Shown piece by piece: positions 31,424 through 42,610 of a stretch of 64,000 nt of DNA. Within the stretch, counting starts at the first letter, position 1; the number at the start of each line of letters is the position of its first letter. Both the position numbers and the translations under genes were made by a program. Below the pieces are notes generated by a model. That model made no database searches and was not told the DNA's origin. It saw nothing but the letters and a program-made list of their open reading frames with translations. Source of the DNA: Providencia manganoxydans (lineage in GTDB: Bacteria > Pseudomonadota > Gammaproteobacteria > Enterobacterales > Enterobacteriaceae); NCBI RefSeq assembly GCF_016618195.1, contig NZ_CP067099.1, positions 1,674,001-1,738,000 on the forward strand, given 5' to 3'.

Positions 31424-32416
31424 ATGCAGGATTTGCGTCTGATATTAGTGGTCGTAGGTGCGATAGCCATAGTTGCGCTGTTACTGCATGGTCTATGGAC
31501 CAGCCGTAAAGAGCGCTCAAAGTTATTCCGTGATCGTCCCGTAAAACGCCGAAAACATGACAGTCAGGAGAAATCGTCAGATTATGATGATGATTCTGCA
31601 TTATTCAATGAAACTGAAGCACAAGAGAAACCTATCTCTCAGCCTGCGGTTTCTGAACCTGTGCGTCAGGTAAAGGAAGAACGTCGTGTCGAGCCTGATT
31701 TGCCACCCATTACACCTTCTGCTCATGATACCGAACCTGTATTAAATATTACGCCAGCGCGTTCAGAGCCTATTGTGTCTGATGTCGCTCCACAGGTCGA
31801 TATTGTGAACGAACAATCTGCTGCGAAAGTCACAACTTCCCAGCCATCTGCTGCTGTGCGTACCCCGCATACGCCAGAGCAACCAGAATTCAATTTCGAT
31901 ATTAATGACAATCAAGAGGAGCAACAGCCGATACACCATGAACAGGAACAGGCGCACACTGAGAAGAAAACTGAACAACCGCAAAGTGAATCTCCAACGA
32001 ACAACAAGGAGACGGTTCTGGTTCTTCATGTAGCTGCTCATCAAGGCCAAGTTTTACAAGGTGAAGTGCTGTTACAAAGTATCTTACAAGCAGGGTTCCA
32101 GTTTGGTGAAATGCGTATTTTCCATCGCCATGTGCACCCTTCGGGGACTGGCCCTGTGCTGTTTAGCCTTGCAAATATGGTTAAACCGGGTTCATTTGAT
32201 CCTGAGACCATGTCTGAGTTTACGACGCCGGGTGTCTCCATGTTTATGATGGTGCCATCTTATGGTGATGCAAGCCAAAACTTCAAGTTAATGCTACAGG
32301 CAGCACAACGCATCGCTTCAGATGCGGGCGGTGTTGTCCTTGATGATGAGCGTAAAATGTTAACACCTCAAAAAATAGAGGTGTATCATGCTCGAATTCG
32401 CAATACACTAAATTAA
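31424..32416 (+). CDS. zipA: Cell division protein ZipA
   Basis: ZipA anchors FtsZ to the inner membrane early in septum assembly. The 330-residue protein has an N-terminal membrane segment (about residues 5-25), a basic stretch, a long acidic Pro/Gln-rich linker (about 40-185), and a C-terminal FtsZ-binding domain (about 195-330, with [11 protein letters not shown] and [13 protein letters not shown]). It is divergent from cysZ and upstream of ligA, as in E. coli. Confidence 0.95.
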   Translation: MQDLRLILVVVGAIAIVALLLHGLWTSRKERSKLFRDRPVKRRKHDSQEKSSDYDDDSALFNETEAQEKPISQPAVSEPVRQVKEERRVEPDLPPITPSAHDTEPVLNITPARSEPIVSDVAPQVDIVNEQSAAKVTTSQPSAAVRTPHTPEQPEFNFDINDNQEEQQPIHHEQEQAHTEKKTEQPQSESPTNNKETVLVLHVAAHQGQVLQGEVLLQSILQAGFQFGEMRIFHRHVHPSGTGPVLFSLANMVKPGSFDPETMSEFTTPGVSMFMMVPSYGDASQNFKLMLQAAQRIASDAGGVVLDDERKMLTPQKIEVYHARIRNTLN

Positions 32417-32431
32417 TTATCAGAACGACCG

Positions 32432-32460
32432 AAACCCCCCTTAATTGGGGGGTTTACATT
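32432..32460 (+). terminator. Hairpin between zipA and ligA
   Basis: AAACCCCCC (32432-32440) pairs perfectly with GGGGGGTTT (32447-32455) across a six-base loop; ACATTTAT follows. It ends 17 bases before the ligA ATG, so it may attenuate rather than fully stop transcription into ligA. Confidence 0.6.
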
Positions 32461-32469
32461 TATGGGTGA

Positions 32470-34488
<2,019 letters not shown>

Positions 34489-34509
34489 TTTTCTACTATA
34501 GTTTTTGAG

Positions 34510-34537
34510 TGTCATCATCTGAAAATAGGTGATGACA
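34510..34537 (+). terminator. Hairpin after ligA
   Basis: TGTCATCATCT (34510-34520) pairs with AGGTGATGACA (34527-34537) with one G-T pair; there is no T tail. It is a possible ligA 3' end. Confidence 0.35.
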
Positions 34538-34636
34538 TGACCTATATCAACTTATAGGTTAACAGTCAGTATTTCCGCTTAAAGTGTGATCGGCATTAGC
34601 TTTCTACAAAATACAATGTATCCATTTTCATGCTAA

Positions 34637-34652
34637 TGTGACGGTTGTCGCA
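34637..34652 (+). promoter_or_regulatory. CRP-type site upstream of nupC
   Basis: TGTGACGGTTGTCGCA fits the CRP consensus TGTGA-N6-TCACA with one mismatch. It lies 68 bases before the nupC ATG. nupC of E. coli is activated by CRP and repressed by CytR, so this is a plausible activator site. Confidence 0.55.
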
Positions 34653-34719
34653 TTTAAATGTCGCCTATTACATAGAATATACACATAAACCGCTTTGTTT
34701 AAATTTGTTGGAGTCGCAT

Positions 34720-35904
34720 ATGACCTCGATCCTGCATTTTGTTTTATCTCTTGTTGTAATTGGCGCTCTTGCGACATTAGCAAGTAGTAACCGTAAGGCA
34801 ATCCGACTACGTTATGTTGTACAATTACTGGTTATTCAAGTTGCATTAGCTTATTTCTTCTTGCACTCTGATGTAGGTTCTTCGTTTGTATTAGGCGTCG
34901 CAGGTGTCTTTGAACACTTATTAGGATATGCAGCTGAAGGGACTAAATTTATCTTTGGTGGCATGATCGAAGGCCATTTAGCGTTCTTCTTCTTGCAAGT
35001 TCTTTGTCCTATCATCTTTATTTCAGCACTGATCGGTATTTTACAGCATATCAAAGTGTTACCTATTGTGATCCGCATCATTGGTACCGTGCTATCTAAA
35101 GTGAATGGCATGGGAAAATTGGAGTCATTTAACGCGGTTAGTTCATTATTACTCGGACAGTCTGAAAACTTTATTGCTTATAAAGACCAACTAGGCAAAA
35201 TGTCAGAACGCAGAATGTACACCATGGCGGCGACTGCAATGTCGACAGTTTCAATGTCAATTGTGGGTGCTTACATGACAATGTTAGAACCTCGCTATGT
35301 AGTTGCAGCGTTGGTGCTGAACATGTTTGGTACTTTCGTTGTACTTTCACTGATTAACCCATATCCACCAGAAGCAGAAGAAGAGTTGCAAATGAGCAAC
35401 ATTCATGAAGGTCAAAGCTTCTTTGAAATGCTGGGTGAATATATTCTTGCTGGTTTTAAAGTCGCGATTATTGTTTCTGCTATGCTGATCGGCTTCATTG
35501 CTTTGATTGCAATGGTGAATGGTATTTGTGTTGCGCTGTTCGATATTAAATTCCAAACAATGCTAGGTTATGTATTTTATCCTTTTGCTTGGATACTCGG
35601 CATTCCTGCTGATGAAGCTTTACAAGTAGGCGGTATCATGGCAGTGAAAATGGTGACGAATGAATTTGTTGCTATGGGGGATTTACAAGCAGCGGCGGCG
35701 GCACTTTCTCCTCGCTCCGTGGGTATTTTATCGGTATTCTTAGTTTCTTTTGCTAACTTCTCATCAATTGGTATTGTAGCAGGCGCAATCAAAGGCTTGA
35801 ATGAGAAGCAAGGTAATACCGTTGCTCGCTTTGGTTTAAAACTTCTGTTTGGTTCAACATTAGTTAGCTTTTTATCAGCGGCGGTTGTTGGGCTCATTCT
35901 ATAA
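34720..35904 (+). CDS. nupC: Nucleoside:proton symporter NupC
   Basis: NupC imports nucleosides (not guanosine in E. coli) with protons across the inner membrane. The 394-residue concentrative nucleoside transporter has hydrophobic segments throughout and the conserved [27 protein letters not shown] and [10 protein letters not shown] motifs. The start is ATG 34720, with TTGGAG upstream at good spacing; a 25-codon in-frame extension lacks homology to E. coli NupC. Confidence 0.94.
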   Translation: MTSILHFVLSLVVIGALATLASSNRKAIRLRYVVQLLVIQVALAYFFLHSDVGSSFVLGVAGVFEHLLGYAAEGTKFIFGGMIEGHLAFFFLQVLCPIIFISALIGILQHIKVLPIVIRIIGTVLSKVNGMGKLESFNAVSSLLLGQSENFIAYKDQLGKMSERRMYTMAATAMSTVSMSIVGAYMTMLEPRYVVAALVLNMFGTFVVLSLINPYPPEAEEELQMSNIHEGQSFFEMLGEYILAGFKVAIIVSAMLIGFIALIAMVNGICVALFDIKFQTMLGYVFYPFAWILGIPADEALQVGGIMAVKMVTNEFVAMGDLQAAAAALSPRSVGILSVFLVSFANFSSIGIVAGAIKGLNEKQGNTVARFGLKLLFGSTLVSFLSAAVVGLIL

Positions 35905-35929
35905 CGCTAATAAAAATGTTAAAATGACT

Positions 35930-35957
35930 AACGGCATTCATTATGAATGCCGTTTTT
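35930..35957 (+). terminator. Rho-independent terminator after nupC
   Basis: A perfect 11-bp stem (AACGGCATTCA at 35930-35940, TGAATGCCGTT at 35944-35954) with a three-base loop is followed by TTT. It ends just before the ypeB ribosome binding site. Confidence 0.85.
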
Positions 35958-35970
35958 GCTTGGAGAGAAA

Positions 35971-36186
35971 ATGGAAAAACAAGATCTTATCGATATAGCA
36001 AATACGCAAATGCCATTTGGGAAATACAAAGGTATAACCTTAGTCGATCTCCCTGAGGAGTACTTGTTGTGGTTCTATAAGAAAGGTGAGTTCCCGAAAG
36101 GGCGACTTGGGCAATTAATGGAAATGGCATTAGGGCTTAAAATAGAAGGGCTGGATAGCCTTGTAAAGCCGTTAAAACGTGTCTGA
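35971..36186 (+). CDS. ypeB: DUF3820 family protein YpeB
   Basis: This is a 71-residue cytoplasmic protein of the DUF3820 family, whose role is not established. The signature MPFGKYKGITLVDLPEEYLLW is present (split here by conserved Gly and Leu positions), and the tail ends LVKPLKRV. ATG 35971 follows GGAGAG at ideal spacing; an extension to 35947 would overlap the terminator. It lies between nupC and the gltX tRNA region. Confidence 0.85.
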   Translation: MEKQDLIDIANTQMPFGKYKGITLVDLPEEYLLWFYKKGEFPKGRLGQLMEMALGLKIEGLDSLVKPLKRV

Positions 36187-36188
36187 CT

Positions 36189-36260
36189 TACTCGTCATAC
36201 TTCAAGTTGTTATGTTCAATCACATTACTCGCCTAATGTTAACTTGAATTCTTTAGAGTA
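36189..36260. repeat. ERIC-like repeat, 72 bp
   Basis: The left end TACTCGTCATACTTCAAGTTG and the right end AACTTGAATTCTTTAGAGTA are clear inverted ends; the centre is mostly deleted. It lies between ypeB and tRNA-Ala. Confidence 0.75.
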
Positions 36261-36285
36261 GTGATTGAAATTAGATATGAGGATT

Positions 36286-36361
<76 letters not shown>

Positions 36362-36402
36362 AATAGATTTGATTTTGGATAAACACCTAACAGGGAATTA
36401 GG

Positions 36403-36478
<76 letters not shown>

Positions 36479-36654
36479 AACAAAATCTATGGACGGAGGG
36501 CATGATATTCAAGCAATGTCAGGGTGTCAATCAAATAATGTGGTTTTGAGTTTAACTGCTGAATTATAGAGCATTTAAACAGCAAATCAGTGGGATGGGT
36601 TGGATTTTGAGAGATCCCTATGCCGCCATATACAGCATAGGGAAGTGCTGATAA

Positions 36655-38076
36655 TTATTGAGCTGATGCTTCACGTTCAGCGATAAAAGCAAGTGCTTTA
36701 TCAATACGAGCAACAGAGCGTGCTTGACCAATAGCATGGACAGTCACATCTAAAGCAGGCGATTGGCCTGCACCTGTTACTGCAACGCGCAATGGCATAC
36801 CCACTTTACCCATACCGACTTCAAGCTCAGTCGCAGTCTGCTCAATAGCTTGATGAACGTTTTCAGCCGTCCACTCAGTGATAGCGGCCAGTTTCTGTTT
36901 CACCGTTTCTAATGGCTGGCGAGCAACTGGGCGCAAATGTTTTTTCGCAGCATCTGCATCGAACTCATTAAACTCTTCATAGAAATAATGGCAAGACTCG
37001 GCCATTTCTTTGAGTGTTTTACAGCGTTCGCCGAGTAATTTCACTAGTTCAGCCAATTGTGGCCCATTTTGTGTATCAATATTTTGTTGCTCAATATGCC
37101 ATGCAAGGTGAACAGCAACTTCTTCAGCTGGCAAGTGGTTAATATAATGGTGATTTAACCAAAGCAATTTATCTGTATTGAACGCACTTGCTGATTTGCT
37201 AATGGCATCTAAGCTGAAGTAGTTGATCATTTCTTCACGGGTGAAAATTTCCTGATCACCATGTGACCACCCTAAACGTACTAAATAATTAAGTAGAGCT
37301 TCAGGTAAATAGCCTTCATCACGATATTGCATCACGCTAACTGCGCCATGGCGTTTAGACAGTTTTTTACCGTCGTCACCTAAGATCATGGAAACGTGAG
37401 CGTACTCAGGTACAGGTGCACCCAAAGCTTTTAATATATTGATCTGGCGAGGAGTATTGTTGATGTGATCTTCACCGCGGATCACATGGGTAATTTCCAT
37501 GTCCCAGTCATCAATAACGACACAGAAGTTATAAGTTGGTGAACCATCAGTGCGGCGAATAATAAGGTCATCAAGCTCTTGGTTACTAAATTCGATAGGG
37601 CCACGAATGTTATCATCAAAGATAACAGAACCTTCTTGTGGGTTGCGAAAACGCACCACATGAGGCTCATCTGCTGTGTGATTATGAGCATGGTCACGGC
37701 AGCAACCATCGTAGCGAGGTTTTTCACCTGAAGCCATTTGCTGGTCACGTAGCGCTTCTAAACGTTCTTTTGAGCAATAGCAACGATAGGCAGTGCCTGC
37801 ATCAAGCATTTGATCAATGACATCGTTATAGCGATCAAAGCGCTTAGTTTGGTAGTAAGGGCCTTCATCCCAATTTAAATTTAACCAGTTCATACCATCC
37901 ATAATGGCATCGATAGCTTCCTGAGTTGAACGTTCTAAGTCGGTATCTTCGATACGTAGAACAAACTCGCCTTGATTATGGCGGCTGAATAACCAGGAAT
38001 AAAGCGCGGTACGCGCTCCACCAACATGTAAATAACCTGTTGGACTAGGTGCAAAACGGGTTTTAATTTTACTCAT
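36655..38076 (-). CDS. gltX: Glutamyl-tRNA synthetase
   Basis: GluRS is a class I synthetase charging tRNA-Glu. The 473-residue protein (471 in E. coli) has the HIGH-type motif in [18 protein letters not shown] and the KMSKS-type motif KKLSKRHGA. It has zinc-binding cysteines in [11 protein letters not shown] followed by GCCRDH, and an alpha-helical anticodon-binding domain. It is flanked by tRNA-Ala downstream and divergent tRNA-Val/Lys upstream, as in E. coli. Confidence 0.97.
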   Translation of the reverse strand: MSKIKTRFAPSPTGYLHVGGARTALYSWLFSRHNQGEFVLRIEDTDLERSTQEAIDAIMDGMNWLNLNWDEGPYYQTKRFDRYNDVIDQMLDAGTAYRCYCSKERLEALRDQQMASGEKPRYDGCCRDHAHNHTADEPHVVRFRNPQEGSVIFDDNIRGPIEFSNQELDDLIIRRTDGSPTYNFCVVIDDWDMEITHVIRGEDHINNTPRQINILKALGAPVPEYAHVSMILGDDGKKLSKRHGAVSVMQYRDEGYLPEALLNYLVRLGWSHGDQEIFTREEMINYFSLDAISKSASAFNTDKLLWLNHHYINHLPAEEVAVHLAWHIEQQNIDTQNGPQLAELVKLLGERCKTLKEMAESCHYFYEEFNEFDADAAKKHLRPVARQPLETVKQKLAAITEWTAENVHQAIEQTATELEVGMGKVGMPLRVAVTGAGQSPALDVTVHAIGQARSVARIDKALAFIAEREASAQ

Positions 38077-38115
38077 CGAGATTGCCTTAATTGCGATACG
38101 GGTTTCTAACGTGCC

Positions 38116-38256
38116 TATACTCTAAATAATTCGAGGTGCAGCGAGGCGACAAGTGAGCGAGTCGCTGAAAGCATACATGGGTATGTGACTAGTAAAAGAG
38201 GGCGTAGTCACCATACCTTAACGAAAAGCGCTGCAACTTGAAGTATGACGAGTATA
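38116..38256. repeat. ERIC-like repeat, full-length reference copy
   Basis: This 141-bp copy has both ends complete: TATACTCTAAATAATTCGAG and, at the other side, CAACTTGAAGTATGACGAGT ending in ATA. It contains the central GTATGTGACTAG element reminiscent of the ERIC core. It lies between gltX and the tRNA-Val promoter. Confidence 0.85.
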
Positions 38257-38503
38257 AAATGTAGTTCTATTCTATCACTCTACAGTGATACCTCAATAAA
38301 GTTATCTGTAGTTAGATAAATAAAATCTGTTTAAAGAAGCAAATAGCCATTTTTTACCAGCATAAAAATAATTTTCGACTAATATTGTTTTTGTTAGGTG
38401 GTATAAATTAACCTGATTCTGGTTAAATAAGATTCTTTTCTGATGAATATTGGTACATCTTGCTTATTTTTACAACGAACAGAAAAAATCTATTCAAAAA
38501 CCG

Positions 38504-38531
38504 TTGACTCAGAACGAGGGATCCCTATAAT
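38504..38531 (+). promoter_or_regulatory. Sigma-70 promoter of the tRNA-Val/Lys operon
   Basis: TTGACT (38504-38509) and a perfect TATAAT (38526-38531) are 16 bases apart, followed by a GC-rich discriminator GCACCTCC. The upstream DNA is AT-rich like an UP element. This is typical of stringently controlled stable-RNA promoters. Confidence 0.85.
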
Positions 38532-38549
38532 GCACCTCCATCGACGACA

Positions 38550-38625
38550 GGGCGATTAGCTCAGTTGGTAGAGCATCTCCCTTACAAGGAGGAGGTCACT
38601 GGTTCGAACCCGGTATCGCCCACCA
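38550..38625 (+). tRNA. tRNA-Val(UAC) copy 1
   Basis: This 76-nt cloverleaf has anticodon TAC (CTCCCTTACAAGGAG), T arm CTGGTTCGAACCCGG and encoded CCA. It is the first gene of an operon matching E. coli valU-valX-valY-lysV. Confidence 0.97.
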
Positions 38626-38669
38626 CTGTCGACGATAAAGAAGTACTTAGTAGTAAGCAGTAAATAAAT

Positions 38670-38745
38670 GGGCGATTAGCTCAGTTGGTAGAGCATCTCC
38701 CTTACAAGGAGGAGGTCACTGGTTCGAGCCCGGTATCGCCCACCA
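38670..38745 (+). tRNA. tRNA-Val(UAC) copy 2
   Basis: It is identical to copy 1 except for one T-loop-side base (TTCGAGCC instead of TTCGAACC). CCA is encoded. Confidence 0.97.
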
Positions 38746-38780
38746 TTTATTTACCCAATATGTGAAACTTGTCATGAAGT

Positions 38781-38856
38781 GGGCGATTAGCTCAGTTGGT
38801 AGAGCATCTCCCTTACAAGGAGGAGGTCACTGGTTCGAACCCGGTATCGCCCACCA
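38781..38856 (+). tRNA. tRNA-Val(UAC) copy 3
   Basis: It is identical to copy 1, with CCA encoded, and lies 42 bases before tRNA-Lys. Confidence 0.97.
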
Positions 38857-38898
38857 CTTCATTAGTTAGTCGCATTATATCAATTTAGATTTATAGAT

Positions 38899-38974
38899 GG
38901 GTCGTTAGCTCAGTCGGTAGAGCAGTTGACTTTTAATCAATTGGTCGCAGGTTCGAATCCTGCACGACCCACCA
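38899..38974 (+). tRNA. tRNA-Lys(UUU) copy 1
   Basis: This 76-nt cloverleaf has anticodon TTT (GACTTTTAATC), T arm GCAGGTTCGAATCCTGC and encoded CCA. It closes the conserved Val-Val-Val-Lys set. Confidence 0.97.
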
Positions 38975-39006
38975 TCTAAAGATACAAAACCAATCATTTT
39001 TAAGAT

Positions 39007-39107
39007 GGGTTGTTGGCTCAGTCAGTAGATTATTGTGTTTTTCAAGATGGTTGCAGGTTCGACCCGTAAGGGTAAGTCCGAAGGACTAAAATCCTGTACG
39101 TATATCA
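39007..39107 (+). pseudogene. Broken tRNA-Lys copy with a T-loop insertion
   Basis: The order of the tRNA-Lys segments is kept (GGGTTGTTGGCTCAGTCAGTAGA, TTGCAGGTTCGA, then ATCCTGTACG), but the anticodon arm and acceptor are eroded. A 28-base insert (39063-39090) containing two short hairpins (CCCGTAAGGG, GTCCGAAGGAC) splits the T loop directly after TTCGA. It cannot make a functional tRNA. Confidence 0.8.
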
Positions 39108-39135
39108 AGCATTTTTAGTATCAAAATTCAACGAT

Positions 39136-39211
39136 GGGTCGTTAGCTCAGTTGGTAGAGCAGTTGACTTTTAATCAATTGGTCGCAGGTTCGAATCCTGC
39201 ACGACCCACCA
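39136..39211 (+). tRNA. tRNA-Lys(UUU) copy 2
   Basis: This 76-nt gene differs from copy 1 by one base in the D loop (CAGTTGG for CAGTCGG). It immediately precedes the 173-bp repeat array, whose units repeat its last 18 bases. Confidence 0.97.
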
Positions 39212-39977
39212 TCTAAACAACCTCTTCTATTCTTAATCCCCAAAAAAGATCCTTGCATGTTGCACGTAGAGTGCGGGTGAGAAGCTGCGTTCAGGTTCGA
39301 GCCGAGCGTAGCGAGACAGCGTTGCGCTTGCGCAACGACCCGAAGGGTGAGGCCATCGGCCGAGTCATCCTGCACGACCCACCATCTAAACAACCTCCTC
39401 TATTCTTAATCCCCAAAAAAGATCCTTGCATATTGCACGTAGAGTGCGGGTGAGAAGCTGCGTTCAGGTTCGAGCCGAGCGAAGCGAGACAGCGTTGCGC
39501 TTGCGCAACGACCCGAAGGGCGAGGCCATCGGGCGAGTCATCCTGCACGACCCACCATCTAAACAACCTCCTCTATTCTTAATCCCCAAAAAAGATCTTT
39601 GCATGTTGCACGTAGAGTGCGGGTGAGAAGCTGCGTTCAGGTTCGAGCCGAGCGAAGCGAGACAGCGTTGCGCTTGCGCAACGACCCGAAGGGCGAGGCC
39701 ATCGGCCGAGTCATCCTGCACGACCCACCATCTAAACAACCTCCTCTATTCTTAATCCCCAAAAAAGATCTTTGCATGTTGCACGTAGAGTGCGGGTGAG
39801 AAGCTGCGTTCAGGTTCGAGCCGAGCGAAGCGAGACAGCGTTGCGCTTACGCAACGACCCGAAGGGCGAGACCATCGGCCGAGTCATCCTGCACGACCCA
39901 CCATCTAAAGAAACACTCCGTTCTTAATCCCAAAAAAAGATCCTTGCATGCTGTACGTAGAGTGCGGGTGAGAAGCT
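39212..39977 (+). repeat. 173-bp tandem repeats carrying the tRNA-Lys 3' end (rtT-like array)
   Basis: Four units of exactly 173 bp lie at 39212-39384, 39385-39557, 39558-39730 and 39731-39903, with a truncated fifth to about 39977. Each unit begins TCTAAACAACCTC, has an A-rich stretch (CCCCAAAAAAGATC), then half a T arm (CAGGTTCGA). A structured 66-base insert with GTTGCGCTTGCGCAAC and GAAGGGCGAGG follows, and the unit closes with the tRNA-Lys tail ATCCTGCACGACCCACCA. Units differ by only a few bases. The layout parallels the rtT repeats after E. coli tyrT; the comparison is from memory. Confidence 0.92.
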
Positions 39978-41832
39978 CTACGATTGATTCTCTCTCAAAC
40001 GTCTACATCATACCTAGAATAGATACCAAACATACATCCAAATGATTTACAGCGAAGCTATAGCGCTTTTAATGGCTTTACCAACATATGTACTCAATTG
40101 GTTTGTATTCACAATATTTCAACTCACAGCAATTTTAGCTAAAGCTAGGGATTGGCTATTTATCTGTATTTCTCGGTGTTCATTGATTTGTGATCTAGAG
40201 ATGTTGGTTTGAATCATCATTTTGATGACTATATTCTCATTGTCACATTAGCAAACAAATTAATGCTCCTCCTGTAATATATACATACTACCCACTAAGC
40301 CATTCCATATTGTTATGTTTGCATAAGAGATAAAGAGATGAGCTTTGTCATTTAAATTAAATTGTAGTGCCCTCAGTCAACCCTTGTGAAGTTTTCTAAG
40401 CTAATTAGCATTATTAGTTGTCAGAGGAGGGATGAGACATTCAAGATACCTTACAGGTTGTTTAATTTAATACTGTGGTTTACCACAATGATAAAATACC
40501 ATGCTAAACATAAATCAAAAACAAAAATACTTATTAATATGACAATAGGGAATGTAAATATACTGTTTAAAGATATATATGGATCATTCTTTTATTGTAA
40601 CGTGACGTTATTTTTTTTTACAATTTAATTGTAAACAGTTTGATGTTAAGGAGTCCGTATTCGTTAATATGCTATTAATTTAGCATAGAGTGATAGAGCA
40701 TGTATAAAGACATTCAAATAGTTTAAGAGTTGAGGCTTTAGGTATATAAAATACACAGTTCAATAAAAGATAGTCTAACAAATTTTTTAGCTTGTAATTA
40801 CTCTAATAGTGAGTTATGGAACACTGCATTGTTGTATCTCTTGTGGTTCTATTAAAATTATTACGAAGTAAGGGAAATTTACTATTGTGTAAGAGAATTA
40901 GGAGTTAAGCATAAATAGCTAGTTTTTAGGATTAAGTCGGTTTCTTTTGGGCTAATTTGGTAAGAATTATATTGGGTATTACTCAATAGTCAGTGATTTA
41001 TAATGCGATAAAAATCTACAAAGGTAAATTTTATGGAGATAAATTCTTACTGTTTAGTTTATGGGGTGAATATACAGTAGCTCTATCATATTTAGATTTG
41101 TTTTTTAACATAAAAAACTGTGTATTTCAAAGAATTTAAATTTTTATTTTTTGTGATATGCTTCATGTATAGCAAACCAAAAAGATACATAACGTTAATG
41201 TTTTGTTATGTTTAGTGAGCTAGCTATAGTTTTTCTTATGCTACTTTAAAAATTCAGTGTTTTTTGTCGATTGTAACAAAAAGACTATTGATATAAGCTA
41301 TTGATATTTAAGATATCAAAATGATAATATGGGAATAATTTCTCTTTTTTACTTTGTTTTACACTATTTGTGTGTTTATCGTATTGTGTGTATTCATTTT
41401 ATGAATATCGGTTTCAAAAATCATTAATACTGTTACAGTATTAAATTATTCTGTTTATTTCCGTTATTTTTAGATTATTTATCGGGTAAATAAGGTTAAT
41501 TTAGGTTTAAATTTTGTGGTTACCTGCGGGACTATGTTTGCCTAGAACAACAACTATTAATTGTTAAATGCTTTAATTTATTGAAAGTAAAGGAAAATCC
41601 TCATTTTTAAGGCATTTTGTGATTATGATAATATTTAGTTACATAGTTGCAATGTCATTTTTGGATTAGTTGAAACTAATTATATTGCTAGTATATCATC
41701 CCTCTCAAGATATAGGCTGAATCGTCGTTAATACATCCAAATGGCTATATCATAAATAAAGATAACAATAGAAAAACACAGAGAATCACCTGCTGATTTT
41801 TTATTTCATTAATAATATAAGTTGAAGCGAGA
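39978..41832. other. AT-rich region without a supported gene
   Basis: About 1.85 kb of strongly AT-rich DNA separates the tRNA repeats from the regulator gene. The only longer frame (40386-40628, 80 codons from a GTG, rich in Phe, Ile and Lys) lacks a ribosome binding site and recognisable similarity. The right end should hold the regulator's promoter. The composition suggests silenced, horizontally acquired or decaying DNA. Confidence 0.5.
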
Positions 41833-42132
41833 ATGTTTATGAATACAAAATATCCTGTCGCTTGTGCAGTTGGACAAAAAATTAAATCGTTAAGAAAGTC
41901 TCAAGGCTATACTGTTTTTCAGTTAGCTAAAGAGATTGATATCAGCGAGCAACAACTATTCCGTTATGAACGTGGAGTAAACCGTATAGATATCGACTGT
42001 TTAGTAAGAGTACTGAAAGTATTAGATGTAAATATGGGGGAATTCTTTAGTGAAGTCCTTCAAGATGATACCCATGCAAGTGAAGATAAAGAATCTAAAG
42101 GGTTTGACGACTCTATTTATTCTCTTATCTAA
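41833..42132 (+). CDS. MrpJ-like HTH transcriptional regulator
   Basis: This is a 99-residue DNA-binding protein with one XRE-type helix-turn-helix domain (about residues 12-68), including VGQKIKSLRKSQGY and SEQQLFRYERGVNRID. The segment around RYERGVNRI and the short acidic tail resemble MrpJ and its paralogues, which are linked to fimbrial operons in Proteus and Providencia and repress motility. Here the nearest fimbrial genes are 11 kb away. A second ATG at 41839 is also possible (GCGAG seven bases upstream). Confidence 0.75.
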   Translation: MFMNTKYPVACAVGQKIKSLRKSQGYTVFQLAKEIDISEQQLFRYERGVNRIDIDCLVRVLKVLDVNMGEFFSEVLQDDTHASEDKESKGFDDSIYSLI

Positions 42133-42283
42133 CTATTGATTATATATGTTCCAAAGTGGAACTTAATTAAGTAATCTAGAACTTAATTGTTTCAATTAAG
42201 AACATTATATAAATAGACATTGAGAACTTTCTCTATTGTACTATCAATAAATACTGCATCTGTCATTATTTATATACTATGAA

Positions 42284-42316
42284 ATAAAAGCCCTCTCATG
42301 GGCTTTTATTTTTTTA
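42284..42316 (+). terminator. Rho-independent terminator downstream of the regulator
   Basis: A perfect 10-bp stem (ATAAAAGCCC at 42284-42293, GGGCTTTTAT at 42300-42309) is followed by TTTTTTTA. It is 150 bases beyond the regulator stop, leaving an unusually long 3' untranslated region. Confidence 0.85.
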
Positions 42317-42444
42317 TGGTCAGAAATACCGAATATCATATGAGTGGAAATAAAAAATTACTGGATGCTCCAGAGATAATAAAGTGAAAAACAATGATTT
42401 TAAGTAAATATATTGATATAGGGGATGTCAATGTCAGCTAATTC

Positions 42445-42585
42445 ATACTCCCATAATTCATGTTGTAGCGCTTTTCGTTAAGGCGTACTGATTATGTCCA
42501 CTTACGCTAGTTACGTATTTCCTATGTTCCTAGCGCCTCGTTGACTTGGTCTTCTAACTACGCCTTGAATTATTTAGAGTATATA
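42445..42585. repeat. ERIC-like repeat, full length
   Basis: It runs from CATACTCCCATAATTCATG to CGCCTTGAATTATTTAGAGT, about 140 bp, with the internal GCGCTTTTCGTTAAG segment seen in other copies. It sits at the 3' end of nhaP2. Confidence 0.75.
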
Positions 42586-42610
42586 ATCAAAAATGGCGTT
42601 TAGATTTTTA

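Larger units (their letters stand above)
42133..42610. other. Regulator-nhaP2 intergenic region
   Basis: This stretch holds the regulator's 3' untranslated region, its terminator and an ERIC-like repeat. No coding frame or RNA gene was recognised. Confidence 0.5.

Noticed and set aside
39212..39903. CRISPR array
   Set aside because: Units are 173 bp, adjacent without unique spacers, and contain tRNA sequence; there are no cas genes.
40386..40628. 80-codon frame in the AT-rich region
   Set aside because: It has a GTG start without a ribosome binding site, low-complexity composition and no recognisable domain.
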